Shown: positions 25,545 to 36,841 of the stretch, one piece after another
Numbering within the stretch: the first letter of the stretch is position 1
How the letters are laid out: the number at the start of each line of letters is the position of its first letter
From: Castor canadensis
Taxonomy: Eukaryota; Chordata; Mammalia; Rodentia; Castoridae
Assembly (NCBI RefSeq): GCF_047511655.1
Contig: NC_133396.1
Coordinates: 135,789,490 to 135,853,489, forward strand
Direction of reading: 5' to 3'
Length of the DNA: 64,000 nt
Notes under the pieces: generated by a model
What the model saw: only the letters and a program-made list of their open reading frames with translations
Database searches by the model: none
What the model was told of the DNA's origin: nothing
Translations under genes and position numbers: made by a program

Positions 25545-26585
25545 TCCTCAAAGATGTTTCTTCACTCCCAATCCCCAAATTTGAAATGGCAAAAAGGACT
25601 TTGTTCATGTGATTAAGAATTTAGAGATGACATGATCCATCTATTCTCAATGTAACCACACAAGCATAGGCAAGGAAGGAGGCAGGAGGTGAGATTCAGA
25701 GCCCTGACAATGGAAATAGAGGTTGGACTAATGTGAGCAGCTTCTAGAAGGAAGATAAACTAAACCCGCACACACTCACACGCACACACACACTCTCACA
25801 ATTTCTATACCCATTCATTTGTTGATGGGGATTAGATTATGTTGATGTCTTAGATCCTAAGAATAACATTGCAATGAACATGTGAACACAGATATAACTA
25901 TGGAACATGGATTTCATTGCCCGTGGGTATCTACCTAGAAGTATGATTGATTGCATTTCCATTTCTAACTTCTTAATCAACTGCCATGCTTTCCACAATG
26001 GTTGTGCAATTTATATTCCCATAAAGAGTTCCCCTTCCTCTATATCCTTTCTAATACTGTCTTTGGTCATCTCATCTCTCATCTTTTGGACAGCAGCAGT
26101 CTTAACTGGAGATGATACCTAATTTTGGTTTTGATTTGCACTTTCTTGATGATGAAAGATGAGATACTGCCATTTGTGACAACCCAGGTGAATGTGGAGG
26201 ATATTATACTAAATGTAGTAAACCACACACAGAAGAAATATTTCATATCACATATATGGAATCTAAATAATTGAATGCATAAAGACAGAGGGTAGAACAA
26301 GTAAAACAATGATTATCAGGGCCACATACAGAGGAATGGAAAAGTTTCATAGAAAGACACAAATAAATTATGTATGGTAATTTGCTTACTTATACTAATC
26401 ATTTTACCATGTATGTTTATATCAAAACATCATATGAAAACCTTAAATATATACAATAAAAATGAACTCTGATTTCCAGATCTGTCAAGTAATAAATATC
26501 TGTTGTTTCAATCCACTAAATTTATGGTGATTTGTTAAAGCAGCAGGGGGGACTGATTCAGTATGTTCAGTATTGTTGCATTGTA
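25545..26585 (+). mobile_element. MLT1-like MaLR LTR split by an old L1
   Basis: The left part (25545-25770) carries 'aaaaaggactttgttcatgt', 'gattaagaatttagagatga', and 'aaggaggcaggaggtgag' with 'gcttctagaaggaagat', as in MLT1-type LTRs. The right part (26466-26585) carries the matching end: 'gtaataaatatctgttgttt', 'caatccactaaatttatggt', 'gatttgttaaagcagcag'. The intervening DNA is an old L1. No internal retroviral sequence is seen. Confidence 0.6.
25790..26465. mobile_element. 5'-inverted (twin-primed) old L1
   Basis: The left piece (25790-26150) is minus-strand L1 ORF2 sequence: 'acccattcatttgttgatgg', 'tttccacaatggttgtgcaa' and 'ggttttgatttgcactttct' are complements of well-known ORF2 C-terminal blocks. 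The right piece (26151-26465) is plus-strand L1 3' end: 'gatactgccatttgtgacaa', 'tatatggaatctaaataatt', 'ttaccatgtatgtttatatc', ending 'tatatacaataaaaatg'. The left piece comes from just upstream of the right piece in L1, the arrangement produced by twin priming. Confidence 0.75.
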
Positions 26586-26789
26586 TGTCATAACTCATAA
26601 CTCCCTGTACTGTTTTATAAATCTGTTCATGTCTAGTTGAGGTTTCCTAAATATAAAAGCTTGGAAAATCAAATGGGCATGTCTGTGCATGGATCAGAAT
26701 CATTTAAATTATACTAGAATGATCCTTAAAAAGTTAAATATAAATTGACAAAAGCATTTAGATTTGGTGTCCTGTGAGGACTATAGTGT

Positions 26790-27430
26790 TTGATGGCCAC
26801 TTCCCCCTTTATTAAAAAATAAAATTTGAATTTTAAAACAGTTTTAGATTTCTAGAAAGGATGCAAAATAGTGCAGAAAATTTCCATATCTCCTATATCC
26901 AGTTTGTCCAATTATGTGAAATCATAATATGATATATTGGTCACAAAAAACCAACACAAATATTATTATTGACTAAAATCCTTACTTTATTAAGATTGTT
27001 TCAGCTTTTTATTGAAAGTACTTTTTCTGTTCAGAGTTACCATCCAGAACCCCATATAGCTTTTACTTGTCTCATGTCTGTATAATCAACCCTAGGATAT
27101 GACCATTTCTCTGATTTGCTTTCTTTTTATGAATTTCATAGTTTTGAATAGCATTAAGAATATCTATCTTTGGTATTTGTCTGAGCTTGTTCTCTTGATG
27201 TTCATGTGATGTGTTTTGGAAGAGAGGTGCAGTGCCCCACTCACCCCATCATGTAAAGGGTGCATAGTATTAGCATTTCTTGACTCTGCTGTCAATAAGC
27301 TTGAGCACTTGCCTGCAGTAGTCTCTGACAGTTGTCCCTCCTGTGCAGTTACTGCCCCATCACCCATTCCATACTGGATGATTTGAAGGAAGTCACTCTG
27401 TTCAGTTGCCTCCGAAATTTGTTAGAAATT
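26790..27430 (-). mobile_element. Old L1 3' UTR (L1M-type)
   Basis: Inverted old-L1 3' UTR blocks occur in order: 'gttttagatttctagaaagg', 'aaaatttccatatctcctat', 'attattattgactaaaatcc', 'tttggtatttgtctgagctt', 'cattccatactggatgattt', and 'gaaggaagtcactctgttca'. No ORF2 is left. Confidence 0.65.
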
Positions 27431-27979
27431 CTCCAACATTATGTATTATTTGCTTCTTGTTTTTAATACGTTTCCTTTTTGAGCACCTTCTTACTTTTTG
27501 GCACAGAAAAATGTTCCAGACTCATTGTCCTAGGATCAAAAACTCCTATAAAGAATTCTGGCTCTATTGGGAGATCTGGGTACTCATTGCTACTGGAGTA
27601 TGTTGCTTTTAGAGACTCTCAGAACATGTTAGAGGACAAATATATGTCCCTATGTAATTTGGTATGCTTCCATCTGTGTCTATATTAAACTGAACACAAA
27701 TTCATGCTGATATATTAAACTCTAATCTACTATGACCTCAATGATTTTTGTCTCGTATTTCTTATCTCTCACTTCACATGCCAACAGTGAAAAAAACCTT
27801 GGCTCACATCATTTACTAATTGTCCCATTCCAGAACATGTGTACACTGGTTTCAGATTTTCAACTCATATCCTCATGGCAACACCTTAACAATGAGGATA
27901 CAATCTTGGGTCCAGTTTAACTTTTGTTAATTTTAAAACCTTTACTCATATCCAAAGTCAGTCAGGTCACTGCCTTTAG
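27431..27979. other. Unannotated stretch
   Basis: Moderately AT-rich; no recognised gene or repeat. Confidence 0.4.
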
Positions 27980-28550
27980 CCTCCATATCCTTTCTTTTTT
28001 TTTAAGTTATTCATTTATTCACATGTGCATACATTGTTTGGGTCATTCCACCCCCATGTGCCCTCCCACACCCTCCCCCACCACTCCCCCTCAGTTCCAG
28101 GAAGGTCCTGTTCTGGAAGAAAAAGCATTTTTGCTAGTTGAGTTAAGGACAACTATATAGAAATATTCCTAGCATTGCTTTCATGTACACATATGTTAAG
28201 TCCCATGTTGATTCATCTCTAACTGATCTTTACACTGGTTCCTGATCTCCTTCTCATGTTGACCTCTGTTACTTTAGGGTTTCTGCATTAGTTCCTCTGG
28301 AGTGGGGACATTAGACGCTTTCATGTTTTGAGTTTTCCACTTATGCCTATATCTCCTGTATGTACTCTCCCCTTGTCATGTGACCCAAGGCCAACAACAC
28401 TGCTGCATTTGCCCTAGATCTAAAGTCCGCATACGAGGGAGAACATACAATTTTTGGTCTTCTGAGCCTGGCTGACTTCACTTAGAATGATGTTCGCATG
28501 TTCCATCCATTTACCTGCAAATGATAAGATTTTATTCTTCTTCAGGCTGA

Positions 28551-29921
28551 CTAAAATTCCATTGTGTACAAATACCACATTTTCTTGATCCATTCATCAA
28601 TAGTGGGGCATCTTGGTTGTTTCCATTGCTTGGCTATTGTGAATAGTGCTGCAATAAACATGGGTGTGCAGGTGCCTGTGGAGTAACCTGTGTCACATTC
28701 CTTTGGGTATATCCCCAGGAGTGGGATTGCTGGATCATATGGCAGATCTATGTTTCGATTTTTAAGAAGTCTCCAAATTTTTTTCCACAGTGGTTGCACT
28801 AGCTTGCATTCCCGCTAGCAGTGTACAAGAGTTCCTTTTTTCCACAAATCCTCGCCAACACCTGTTGTTGGTGGTTTTTCTTGATGATGGCTATTCTAAC
28901 AGGGATGAGGTGGAATCTTAGTGTGGTTTTGATTTGCTTTTCCTTTATGACTAGAGATGCTGAGCATTTTTTCATGTGTTTTTTGGCCATTTGAATTTCT
29001 TCTTTTGAGAAAGTTCTGTTTAGTTCAGTTGCCCATTTCTTTATTGGTTCATTGATTTTGGGAGAGTTTAGTTTCTTAAGTTCCCTGTATATTCTGGTTA
29101 TCAGTCCTTTGTCAGATGTATAGCTGGCAAACATTTTCTCCCACTGTGTGGATAGTCTCTTTAGTTTAGAGACAATTTCTTTTGTTTTGCAGAAGCTTTT
29201 TAATTTTATTTAGTCCCATTTGTCAATCCTTTCTCTTAGTTGCTAGGCTGCGGGGGTTTTATTGAGGAAGTCTTTGCCTATACCTATTAGTCCCAGAGTG
29301 TTTCCTGCTCCTTCCTGTAGTAACTTCAGAGTTTCAAGTCTGATATTTAAGTACTTGATCCATTTTGAGTTGTCACTAGTACAGGGTGATAGACATGGAT
29401 CTAGCTTCTGTTTTTTGCAGATGGGTAACCACTGCTCCCAGCAACATTTGTTGAAGAGGCTGTCTTTTCTCCATCGCATATTTTTGGCAGGTTTGTCAAA
29501 AATGAGGTGGGTATAGTTGTGTGGATTCATATCCAGGTCCTCTATTCTGTTCCACTGGTCTTCATGTCTGTTTTTTATGCCAGTACCATGCTGTTCTTAT
29601 TGCTATTGCTTTGTAATACAGTTTGAAGTTTGGTATTGTGATACCTCCAACATTGCTCTTTTTGCTGAGTATTGCCTTCTCTATTCACAGTCTCTTGTAT
29701 TTCCAAATGAACTTTAGGGTAGATTTTTCAATCTCTGTGATGAAATTCATTGGGATTTTGATGGGAATTGCATTAAACATGTAGATTACTATCAGTAGTA
29801 TAGCCATTTTTACTGTATCGATTCTACCGATCCATGAACATGGGAGATCTTTCCATCTTCTGTAGTCTTCCTCGATCTCTTTCTTCAGGAGTTTGTAATT
29901 CTCCTTGTAGAGATCATTCAC
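28551..29921 (-). pseudogene. L1 ORF2 3' half relic (minus)
   Basis: Translated pieces in different minus frames give the post-RT part of L1 ORF2: '[19 protein letters not shown]' and '[18 protein letters not shown]' (29685-29921), then '[16 protein letters not shown]' (29243-29530), then '[19 protein letters not shown]', '[19 protein letters not shown]' and 'TCTPMFIAALFTIAKQW' (28551-28799). The frame changes between pieces and there are internal stops. The catalytic RT core lies upstream of the segment's 5' edge and is absent here. Full-length L1 ORF2 is roughly 1,275 residues. Confidence 0.9.
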
Positions 29922-30138
29922 ATCCTTTGTTAAATTTACTCCTAGGTATTTGATTTGTTTTTTTAAGCTATTGTGAATGGAATTGTTTCCATATATTCCT
30001 TCTTAATTTGTTCATTGTTGGTGTATAGAAAGCTAATGAGTTTTGTATGTTGATTTTGTATCCTGCCACCTTACTATAGCTGTTTATGGTGTCCAAGAGT
30101 TTTTGGGTAGAGTTTTTTGGGTCTTTAAGGGATAGGAT

Positions 30139-32340
30139 CACAAAGCAAGCCTCAGCAAATACAAGAAAATAGAAATAATCCCATGCATTCTATCTGACCA
30201 CAATGCATTAAAACTAGAAATCAATAACAAAAACAGCAGTGAAAACATGCAAACAATTGGAAATTTAAAGGTTCCTGGAAGTTAATGAAAATGAAAACAT
30301 GACCTACCAGAACCTATGGGACACAGCAAAGGCAGTCCTAAGAGGAAATTTTATATCCATAAGTGCATATATTAAAAGAACAGAAAGAGCTCAAATTAAT
30401 GACCTAATACTACAATTCAAACTCCTAGAAAAACAAGAACAAGCAAATCCCAGGATAAGCAGAAAGAAAGAAATAATTAAAATAAGGTCTGAAATGAATG
30501 AAATAGAAATAAACAAACAAAAAACATACAAAAAAATCAATGAAACAAAAACCTGGTTCTTTGAAAAAATAAATAAGATTTACAGACCCCTGGAAAGCCT
30601 GACTAAAATGAGGAGAGAAAAATCTCAAATCAGTAAAATCAGAAATGCAAAAGAGGAGATAACAACAAACACCACAGAAATCCAGGCAATCATCAGAGAC
30701 TACTTTGAGAGTGTATACTCTAATAAATTTGAAAATCTTGAAGAAATGAACAGATTTCTATAAACTTACAACCATCCAAAACTGAACAAAGGGTATATTA
30801 ATCATCTGAACAGATTTATAACACAAAAAGAAATTGAAGCAGCAATCAAGAGTATCCCAAAGAAGGAAAGTCCAAGACCTGATGTATTCACTGCTGAATT
30901 CTATCAAACATTTAAAGGAGAACTAATACCAACTTTCCTTAAACTGTTCTATGAAATACAAAGAGAAGGAACACTGCCTAACTCATTCTATGAAGCCAAT
31001 AATACTTTCATCCCAAAACCAGACAAAGACACCTCCAAAAAGGAGAACTACAGACCAATTTCCTTAATGAATATCAATGCAAAAATCCTTAATAAAATAA
31101 TGGCAAACCGAATCCAACAACACATCACAAAGATGCTCTACCATGACCAAATTGGCTTCATCCCAGGGATGCAGGGGTGGTTCAACATGCAAATCTATAA
31201 AAGTAATACAGCACATAAAAAGAAGCAAAGACAAAAACCACTTGATTATTTCAACAGATGCAGAAAAAGCCTTTGGCAAGATCCAACACCACTGCATGAT
31301 AAAAGCTCTAAGAAAACTAGGAATAGAAGGAATGTACCTCAACATTGTAAGGCTATATATGACAAACTTACAGCCAACATCACACTTAATGGTGAAAAAC
31401 TGAAACCATTTCCCCTAAAACCAGGAATGAGACAAGGGTGCCCACTATCCTCACTCCTATTCAACAGAGTACTGGAATTCCTAGCCAGAGCAATTAGGCA
31501 AGAAGAAGAAACAAAAGGATTACAAAATATCCTTATCTGCTGATGATATGATCCTATACATTAAAGACCCCAAAAAAACTCTACCCAAAAACTCCTAGAC
31601 ACCATCAACAGCTACAGAAAGATGGAAGGATACAAAATCAACATACAAAAATCATTAGCTTTTCTATACACCAACAACGAACTAATTGGGAAAGAATATA
31701 TGGAAATAGCTCCATTTACAATAGCTTCAAAAAAATTCAAATACCTTGAAGTAAACTTAACAAAGGATATGAATGACATATACAAGGAGAACTACAAATC
31801 CCTGAAGAAAGAGATCAAGGAAGACTGCAGAAGGTGGAGAGATCTCCCATGCTCATGGATTGGTAGAATCAACATAGTAAAAATGGCTATACTACCAAAA
31901 GCAATCTACATGTTTAATGCAATTCCCATCAAAACCCCAATGACATTCATCACAGAGATTGAAAAATCTATTCTAAAATTCATTTGGAAACACAAGAAGC
32001 CACGAATAGCCAAGGCAATACTCAGTCAAAAGAACAATGCAGGAGGTATCACGATACCTGACTTCAAACTATATTACAAAGCATTAGCAATAAAAACAGC
32101 ATGGTACTGTCACAAAAACAGACATGAAGACCAGTGGAACAGAACAGAGGACCTGGATAGGAATTCATACAACTATGCCCACCCTATTTTTGACAAAGGC
32201 GCTAAAAATATACGATGGAGAAAAGACAGCCTCTTCAACAAATGTTGCTGGGAAAAGTGGTTAGCCATCAAGATAATACTGGAATTTCTAGCCAGAGCAA
32301 TTAGGCAAGAAGAAGAAATAAAAGGAATACAAAAAGGTAA
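30139..32340 (+). pseudogene. L1 ORF2 5'/RT relic (plus, inverted segment)
   Basis: The segment starts within the endonuclease domain: 'CILSDHNALKLEI' includes the SDH motif at 30193-30201 that carries a catalytic His. It then shifts frame. 'TYQNLWDTAKAVLRGNF' starts a 154-codon open stretch (30299-30763) ended by a premature TAA. RT fingers and palm follow ('[20 protein letters not shown]', '[19 protein letters not shown]', '[18 protein letters not shown]'; the last near 31410-31460). A 20-bp deletion near 31524 shifts frame just before the catalytic aspartate motif. A 240-codon open stretch (31622-32344) covers the post-RT region and runs into the duplicated RT segment. Not functional. Confidence 0.9.
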
Positions 32341-32469
32341 ATAAATTGTCAAAATATCCTTACTTGCAGCCGATATGATCCTACACCTCCATACCCTTTC
32401 AATACAGGTCATTACTTTGCCTCATTTTATATTTTATCCTATGAATGCTCAATCTCTAAAATAAATTCT

Positions 32470-32735
32470 TTTTAAAAATTTCTTTTATTCATATGTGCAT
32501 ACAATGTCTAGGTCATCTGTCCTCCCTCCCCGCCCCCCCAACTTCTTCCCCCCTCCTCTGAGCAGAAACTGTTCTGCCATTATCTCTAATTTTGTTGAAG
32601 AGAGAGTATAAATATTAATAAGTAGGGCTGAGGGGTTTTGCTGTTTGAGATAAGGATAGCTATAGTGGGAGATTCCTCATATTGCTTTCCTGTACATATG
32701 TGTTACATTTGAAATTGATTCTTCTCAAACTAAAA
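32470..32735 (-). mobile_element. Young-type L1 3' UTR fragment
   Basis: The plus strand starts with an A/T-rich tail, then 'ttattcatatgtgcatacaa', a C-rich tract (32519-32557), 'tctctaattttgttgaagag', and 'gtttgagataaggatagcta'. These are complements of the 57.4-57.8 kb L1 3' UTR, in inverted order. No ORF2 is present. It lies only 70 bp right of the composite L1 but outside that element's target-site duplication, so it is a separate insertion. Confidence 0.85.
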
Positions 32736-32764
32736 AGTTTTATATGTAATAAGATTCAGACCTA

Positions 32765-32862
32765 GTTTGAATCACACCTGTAACCTTAACTACTTGAGAT
32801 GCTGAAATTGGGAGTAGGGTGGTTGGGGACCTGACTAGGCAAGTGTAAACTCATTTTTTGGA
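32765..32862 (+). mobile_element. 7SL/B1-like SINE fragment
   Basis: 'cacacctgtaaccttaacta' and 'cttgagatgctgaaattggg' match the start of the local Alu/B1-like monomer. Diverged, no tail. Confidence 0.6.
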
Positions 32863-33654
32863 ATTTAAGTTTTGTCCTTTAAGACTTTTACGTGGTTTAT
32901 GTAGTTGGGATACAAATTAATATTAAGCACTTGTCATACTTTATTCTCATATGAGTCTTAATATTTCATAATCCAAATTTTTCTGTTTAATTAGCTCTAT
33001 TATCAGTATATTTGATGGTTTTTATTTTAGTTCTTTTTGTACCCTAGGAAATATTTGCATATCTCCAGGTTATGAAAATGTTTTATCATGTTTTTATGAT
33101 ATGCTTTATGAGATTTGTTTGTACACTTGGGTCTACAATCCTTCCAGGATTAGTTCTTGTGTTTGTGTGAGATAAAGGTTACTATACATTTGTTTTTCTT
33201 ATTGGGTTTCTATTTTCTTTCATATGTTGAAAATTGATTTCTGCCCCCATTCTATGACTTTTATGTTTTCATTGGCAAATCAAGATCACATGTGCATAGG
33301 TCTCTCAATGATCATTTGTTTTATCCAATTGATCTGCTCTTTATGTTAATCTGGTTGTCATTTTTATGCAAATCCCTAGTTTTATTTATTGCAATTTTAT
33401 ATTGAGTCTTGAAATCAAAGACTTTACTTACTTTGCCATGTCTTTTGAATTCCCATGTAATTTTCAGAGTGGCCTGCATTTATTTCTTATGTCTTCTCAG
33501 CTTTCTTCAGCTGTTTTTCATTTGTTTCAATTTTCATTTGCATTGTTGTTTTCTAAATATTTTTATATTTGTGTGCTAATTTAAATGGCATCCTGTTATT
33601 TTGTTGGAACTATAATATAAAAATTACCAGTTGTTAGTGTGTGGGACTATAATT

Positions 33655-34110
33655 GTTTCTATTATTTTTAAAAATATATTTATATACTTGTTTTTATTGT
33701 AATATTATTGTTCCACTGGGTACCTTGTGACATTTATAATGTATTTATAATATGTCTGGGTCAAATTCACCCCCTCCATCATTCTGTACCTCCCCCACCC
33801 CTTCTAAGAGTAGTTTCAATAGGTCTTATTTTTTCATTCATACACAGTACGTAATATTTCCACCATATTCACCCTCCTACACCCTTTATTTATATCCTCC
33901 CCAATCTTACTGCTACTTACCCCCCAAAATACATTTTTGTTTGTTTAAAACCACATACAGAAAGTTTCATTATGTTATTTCCATGTATATATGTATTATA
34001 TCCTCCTCTTCCATTTTTCTCCTTTCTCTCATAGTCATCTTCACCTCCCTAAACAAAAAATCCAACGTGGACAAACTGAGACTGGTGTCAGTTTAGTGAT
34101 ACCATCTGGA
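33655..34110 (-). mobile_element. Older L1 3' UTR variant
   Basis: Contains 'ttattgtaatattattgttc', 'actgggtaccttgtgacatt', two C-rich tracts (about 33760-33800 and 33870-33930) and 'gaaagtttcattatgttatt'. I recognise this as an inverted 3' UTR of a rodent/lagomorph-type L1 distinct from the two other local types. The exact subfamily is not known to me. The 114-codon open frame at 33752-34096 lies inside this UTR and is not a gene. Confidence 0.55.
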
Positions 34111-35758
34111 TTCAGGCTTTTCCCGTCTTTCCTCTCCAAAGCTCAGGCCTTTGCCTCATGTTAGTCACCTTATGGTTGCAAACTGGCTACTGCTCATTTC
34201 TGTTCATGTCTGCAGTCCAAGCAGAAAAAGTGAAAAATATTGAAGATCTCAACCTGTGACTATCCTAAATAGAATGGGACACTGTTAATTAGCAAGAAGA
34301 AGAAAATAAAATTTGAAAAAACTAGTCATATTTGCACCACTGTTTTCTTGATCAGTTAAACCCATCAAAAGGTCATGGTGATCTGTGAAGTAAGGGTCAC
34401 ACTGGCTTATAGCCAGTCCTGGACACTGAATGTTGGGGTTGCTTGGTTAAGTCTCTCTACAATAAGGATATAATTACTTTTAGATAATGAGTTTGATAGT
34501 ATCATATTGCCAAATTTTCCTATTACTTTTGAATTTTCTATTCACACATCCTTTTTAATACTATTTTCTCTGACTATTTTCGGTAGGTGTGAGACATAGT
34601 GAAATGGTGAGATCAGAATCCTGATCATCAGGAAAATATCAAAATATTCACAAGTAAGCAGGATGCTATTTATTGTTTGTAAAAATAGTTACTCTTTGGG
34701 TTGAGAAAGTCCCTTTCTATTTCTATGTATACACATTTTAATCATAGACATGTACTGAATTTTGTTTGTACTTTCCCTGTGTCTGTTGTCATGATTATGT
34801 GTTTGTTTCTCCATTTTTCTATTACTGTGATAATTTGCATTGATTATTGCAGACTTTTTGCCATATTGTTTTACCAGTACAATAAAATGGTTAATTATTA
34901 AACAGACTCATATAAATCATAGATCACCTTTAATAGCCATCCTCAGGAATTAGTCAAAGAACTAAACAGTATAAAATCACTGAACCTAGCAATTTTTTAT
35001 GGAGAAGCCAAACCTATCAGAAGCAAGTTTCTAAATGTTCCTTTAACTCACACCAGGCTAATAGAAAAATGGATGCCTAACCATGTGTTCAAAAATTTTG
35101 TTGGGGAAAGCAGATTTTTAGTATTTTTTACTCCATCTGCTTCACTGACTTTATTCTCTAGCTGGATATAGTCTACAAATCCCTAAATTCTAGATCTTTT
35201 TGCAACAAGAGAAGCAGAGAGGCAAGTCATTTCTTGCCAACATGTATTTATTTGTAAGCGCATACAAGTACACTTCTGTTTGTAAATACTATTAGCTTAT
35301 TTATGAGGTGGTCTGGTGTAGTTCAATTTTTGACTGTGTTGTCCCCAAGTAAGAGGGAATAAATCATAGGCCATCGTTAACTATCTTTCCCAGTTTGCCC
35401 TTTGATCTTGAAGAGTATTTTCTTGCCAATATTTCTAGGTATCCTTCCATATTTTGTCTTAAAACGAATTCTCTCAAAACATTTCCTGCAAGATTTCATA
35501 TATCCAATAAGACTGTAAGTATCCCAGCGACCCACAGGTTTTGAGCATCCAATATAAAATAGGAATTATACTAGTAAATTATGCTAATAATAACTATAGC
35601 TCTCTCTCCAGGTCTTTTGATGCTCTTATCAGCTTAATTAATTCTTTTATCTTTCATCAAAAGCTATTTGGGCATATTTGAGTATGTTGATAGATGCATG
35701 TGTGATTTTGCTAAAGCTTTACTTTTATGGTCCATCTTTTATCAATCAAAATATGACA

Positions 35759-35796
<38 letters not shown>

Positions 35797-36763
35797 TGAC
35801 AGCTTCAACTAGCCACCCTCCAAAGAATTTTCTCATGCTGTTTGGGGTGAAAGTAGATTTTTATCCAATACTAAACTTAATAAAGCAAATTAAAATTTTC
35901 AACATAATGTTTGACATACCATACTTAAGTTATAATAACATACTTTTATTTACATTCAGAGGTATACATTTTCCCTCATGAACTTATTCTATATACACAT
36001 GATGTTAGGACCATTTTACAAGTGCAAAGATTCTACCTGATTATTTGCACATGGTCATAACTACATTTCTCATATCAGAGCACAAATTCTTTCTAGCACA
36101 GACTTTCGGTTACTATTATATAATATTACTCACTTCTCCCAGTTGAGATGACATGGCATTGATACTTAGTATTGTTCTCTTAATCCTAATAATTTGAACT
36201 ATGGGAAATAAATTTCCCTTTTATATTTATCTTTGAGGCATTAGAGAACTGTGTGTATGAAGTTATGCTTCTTCAGCTTCCAGTATTCTCATGAATGCAT
36301 CTCCCTGCCACAGACCTCTAACACTCCTGGCCTCTGGTCTTTAAGGTTTACAATTCAAAGGCAATTGCACTGTTAAATGGCTGTCCCTGCATTGTTAATG
36401 CAGGTGGTATTCCTGCTGCTGGCTTCTCCAGTCCGTTTACAAATCTTTCCTCAGCCTACACGACCAACTCCCAGTTGAAAACAGTCCTCTGGAATGGTTC
36501 TCCTTCTTCATCCACATTGGATTTAACCATTCCTGTAATCATAAGGCTGCTACAGCTCCAGCCCAACTGACAGGGCAATTTTCTTTCAGCACTTATTTTT
36601 TTCAGTAGAAAAATTCTTTCTTTTTCAGGGGTTACAGTATTCTCTTCATATTAAATGCATGCTTTCCTGTAATTTGTTTATATTTCCAAGTGTTTTGTAC
36701 TGTTCATCTGCCAACCACAATATTTTAGTCATCTTTATGTCTATGTTTGACTGTGTTCTCTTT
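34111..36763. other. Unannotated stretch
   Basis: No gene recognised. An (AT)n microsatellite lies at 35761-35791. The 34130-34260 part is GC-richer and may be an unrecognised old LTR. Confidence 0.4.
35761..35791. repeat. (AT)n microsatellite
   Basis: About 15 perfect AT units. Confidence 0.98.
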
Positions 36764-36784
36764 TTCTCTTTCTTTCTTCCTTTC

Positions 36785-36820
<36 letters not shown>

Positions 36821-36841
36821 CTCTTTCTTCTTTCCTTCCTT
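36764..36841. repeat. CTTT/CT/TTCC microsatellite at SINE tail
   Basis: Pure pyrimidine tract of ctttctctttctttcttcc-type repeats abutting the 3' end of the minus-strand SINE that follows. It probably grew from that SINE's A-rich tail. Confidence 0.95.

Larger units (their letters stand above)
27980..32400 (-). mobile_element. Composite, 5'-inverted L1 with 15-bp TSD
   Basis: A near-perfect 15-bp direct repeat bounds the whole 4.4 kb: cctccatatcctttc (27980-27994) and cctccataccctttc (32386-32400), 14 of 15 identical. Next to the left copy is a poly(T), then a minus-strand L1 3' UTR and the ORF2 3' half (to about 30140). There the orientation flips: 30141-32385 is plus-strand ORF2, from the endonuclease C-terminus through reverse transcriptase. 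The inner segment stops at the same L1 position (just after the RT F/YADD-type motif) where the minus segment begins, as twin priming predicts. At about 32268 the plus part jumps back upstream in ORF2, duplicating a short RT segment. Frameshifts and stops show it is dead. Confidence 0.82.

Noticed and set aside
27980-32400. Two independent L1s inserted head to head
   Set aside because: The shared outer 15-bp duplication and matching ORF2 breakpoints favour one 5'-inverted insertion, although independent insertion is not formally excluded.
33752-34096. 114-codon open frame rich in Ser/Pro/Tyr
   Set aside because: It lies inside an inverted L1 3' UTR variant with C-rich tracts. The composition, not a gene, explains it.
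35761-35791. (AT)n run as a possible replication or promoter element
   Set aside because: A simple microsatellite explains it fully.
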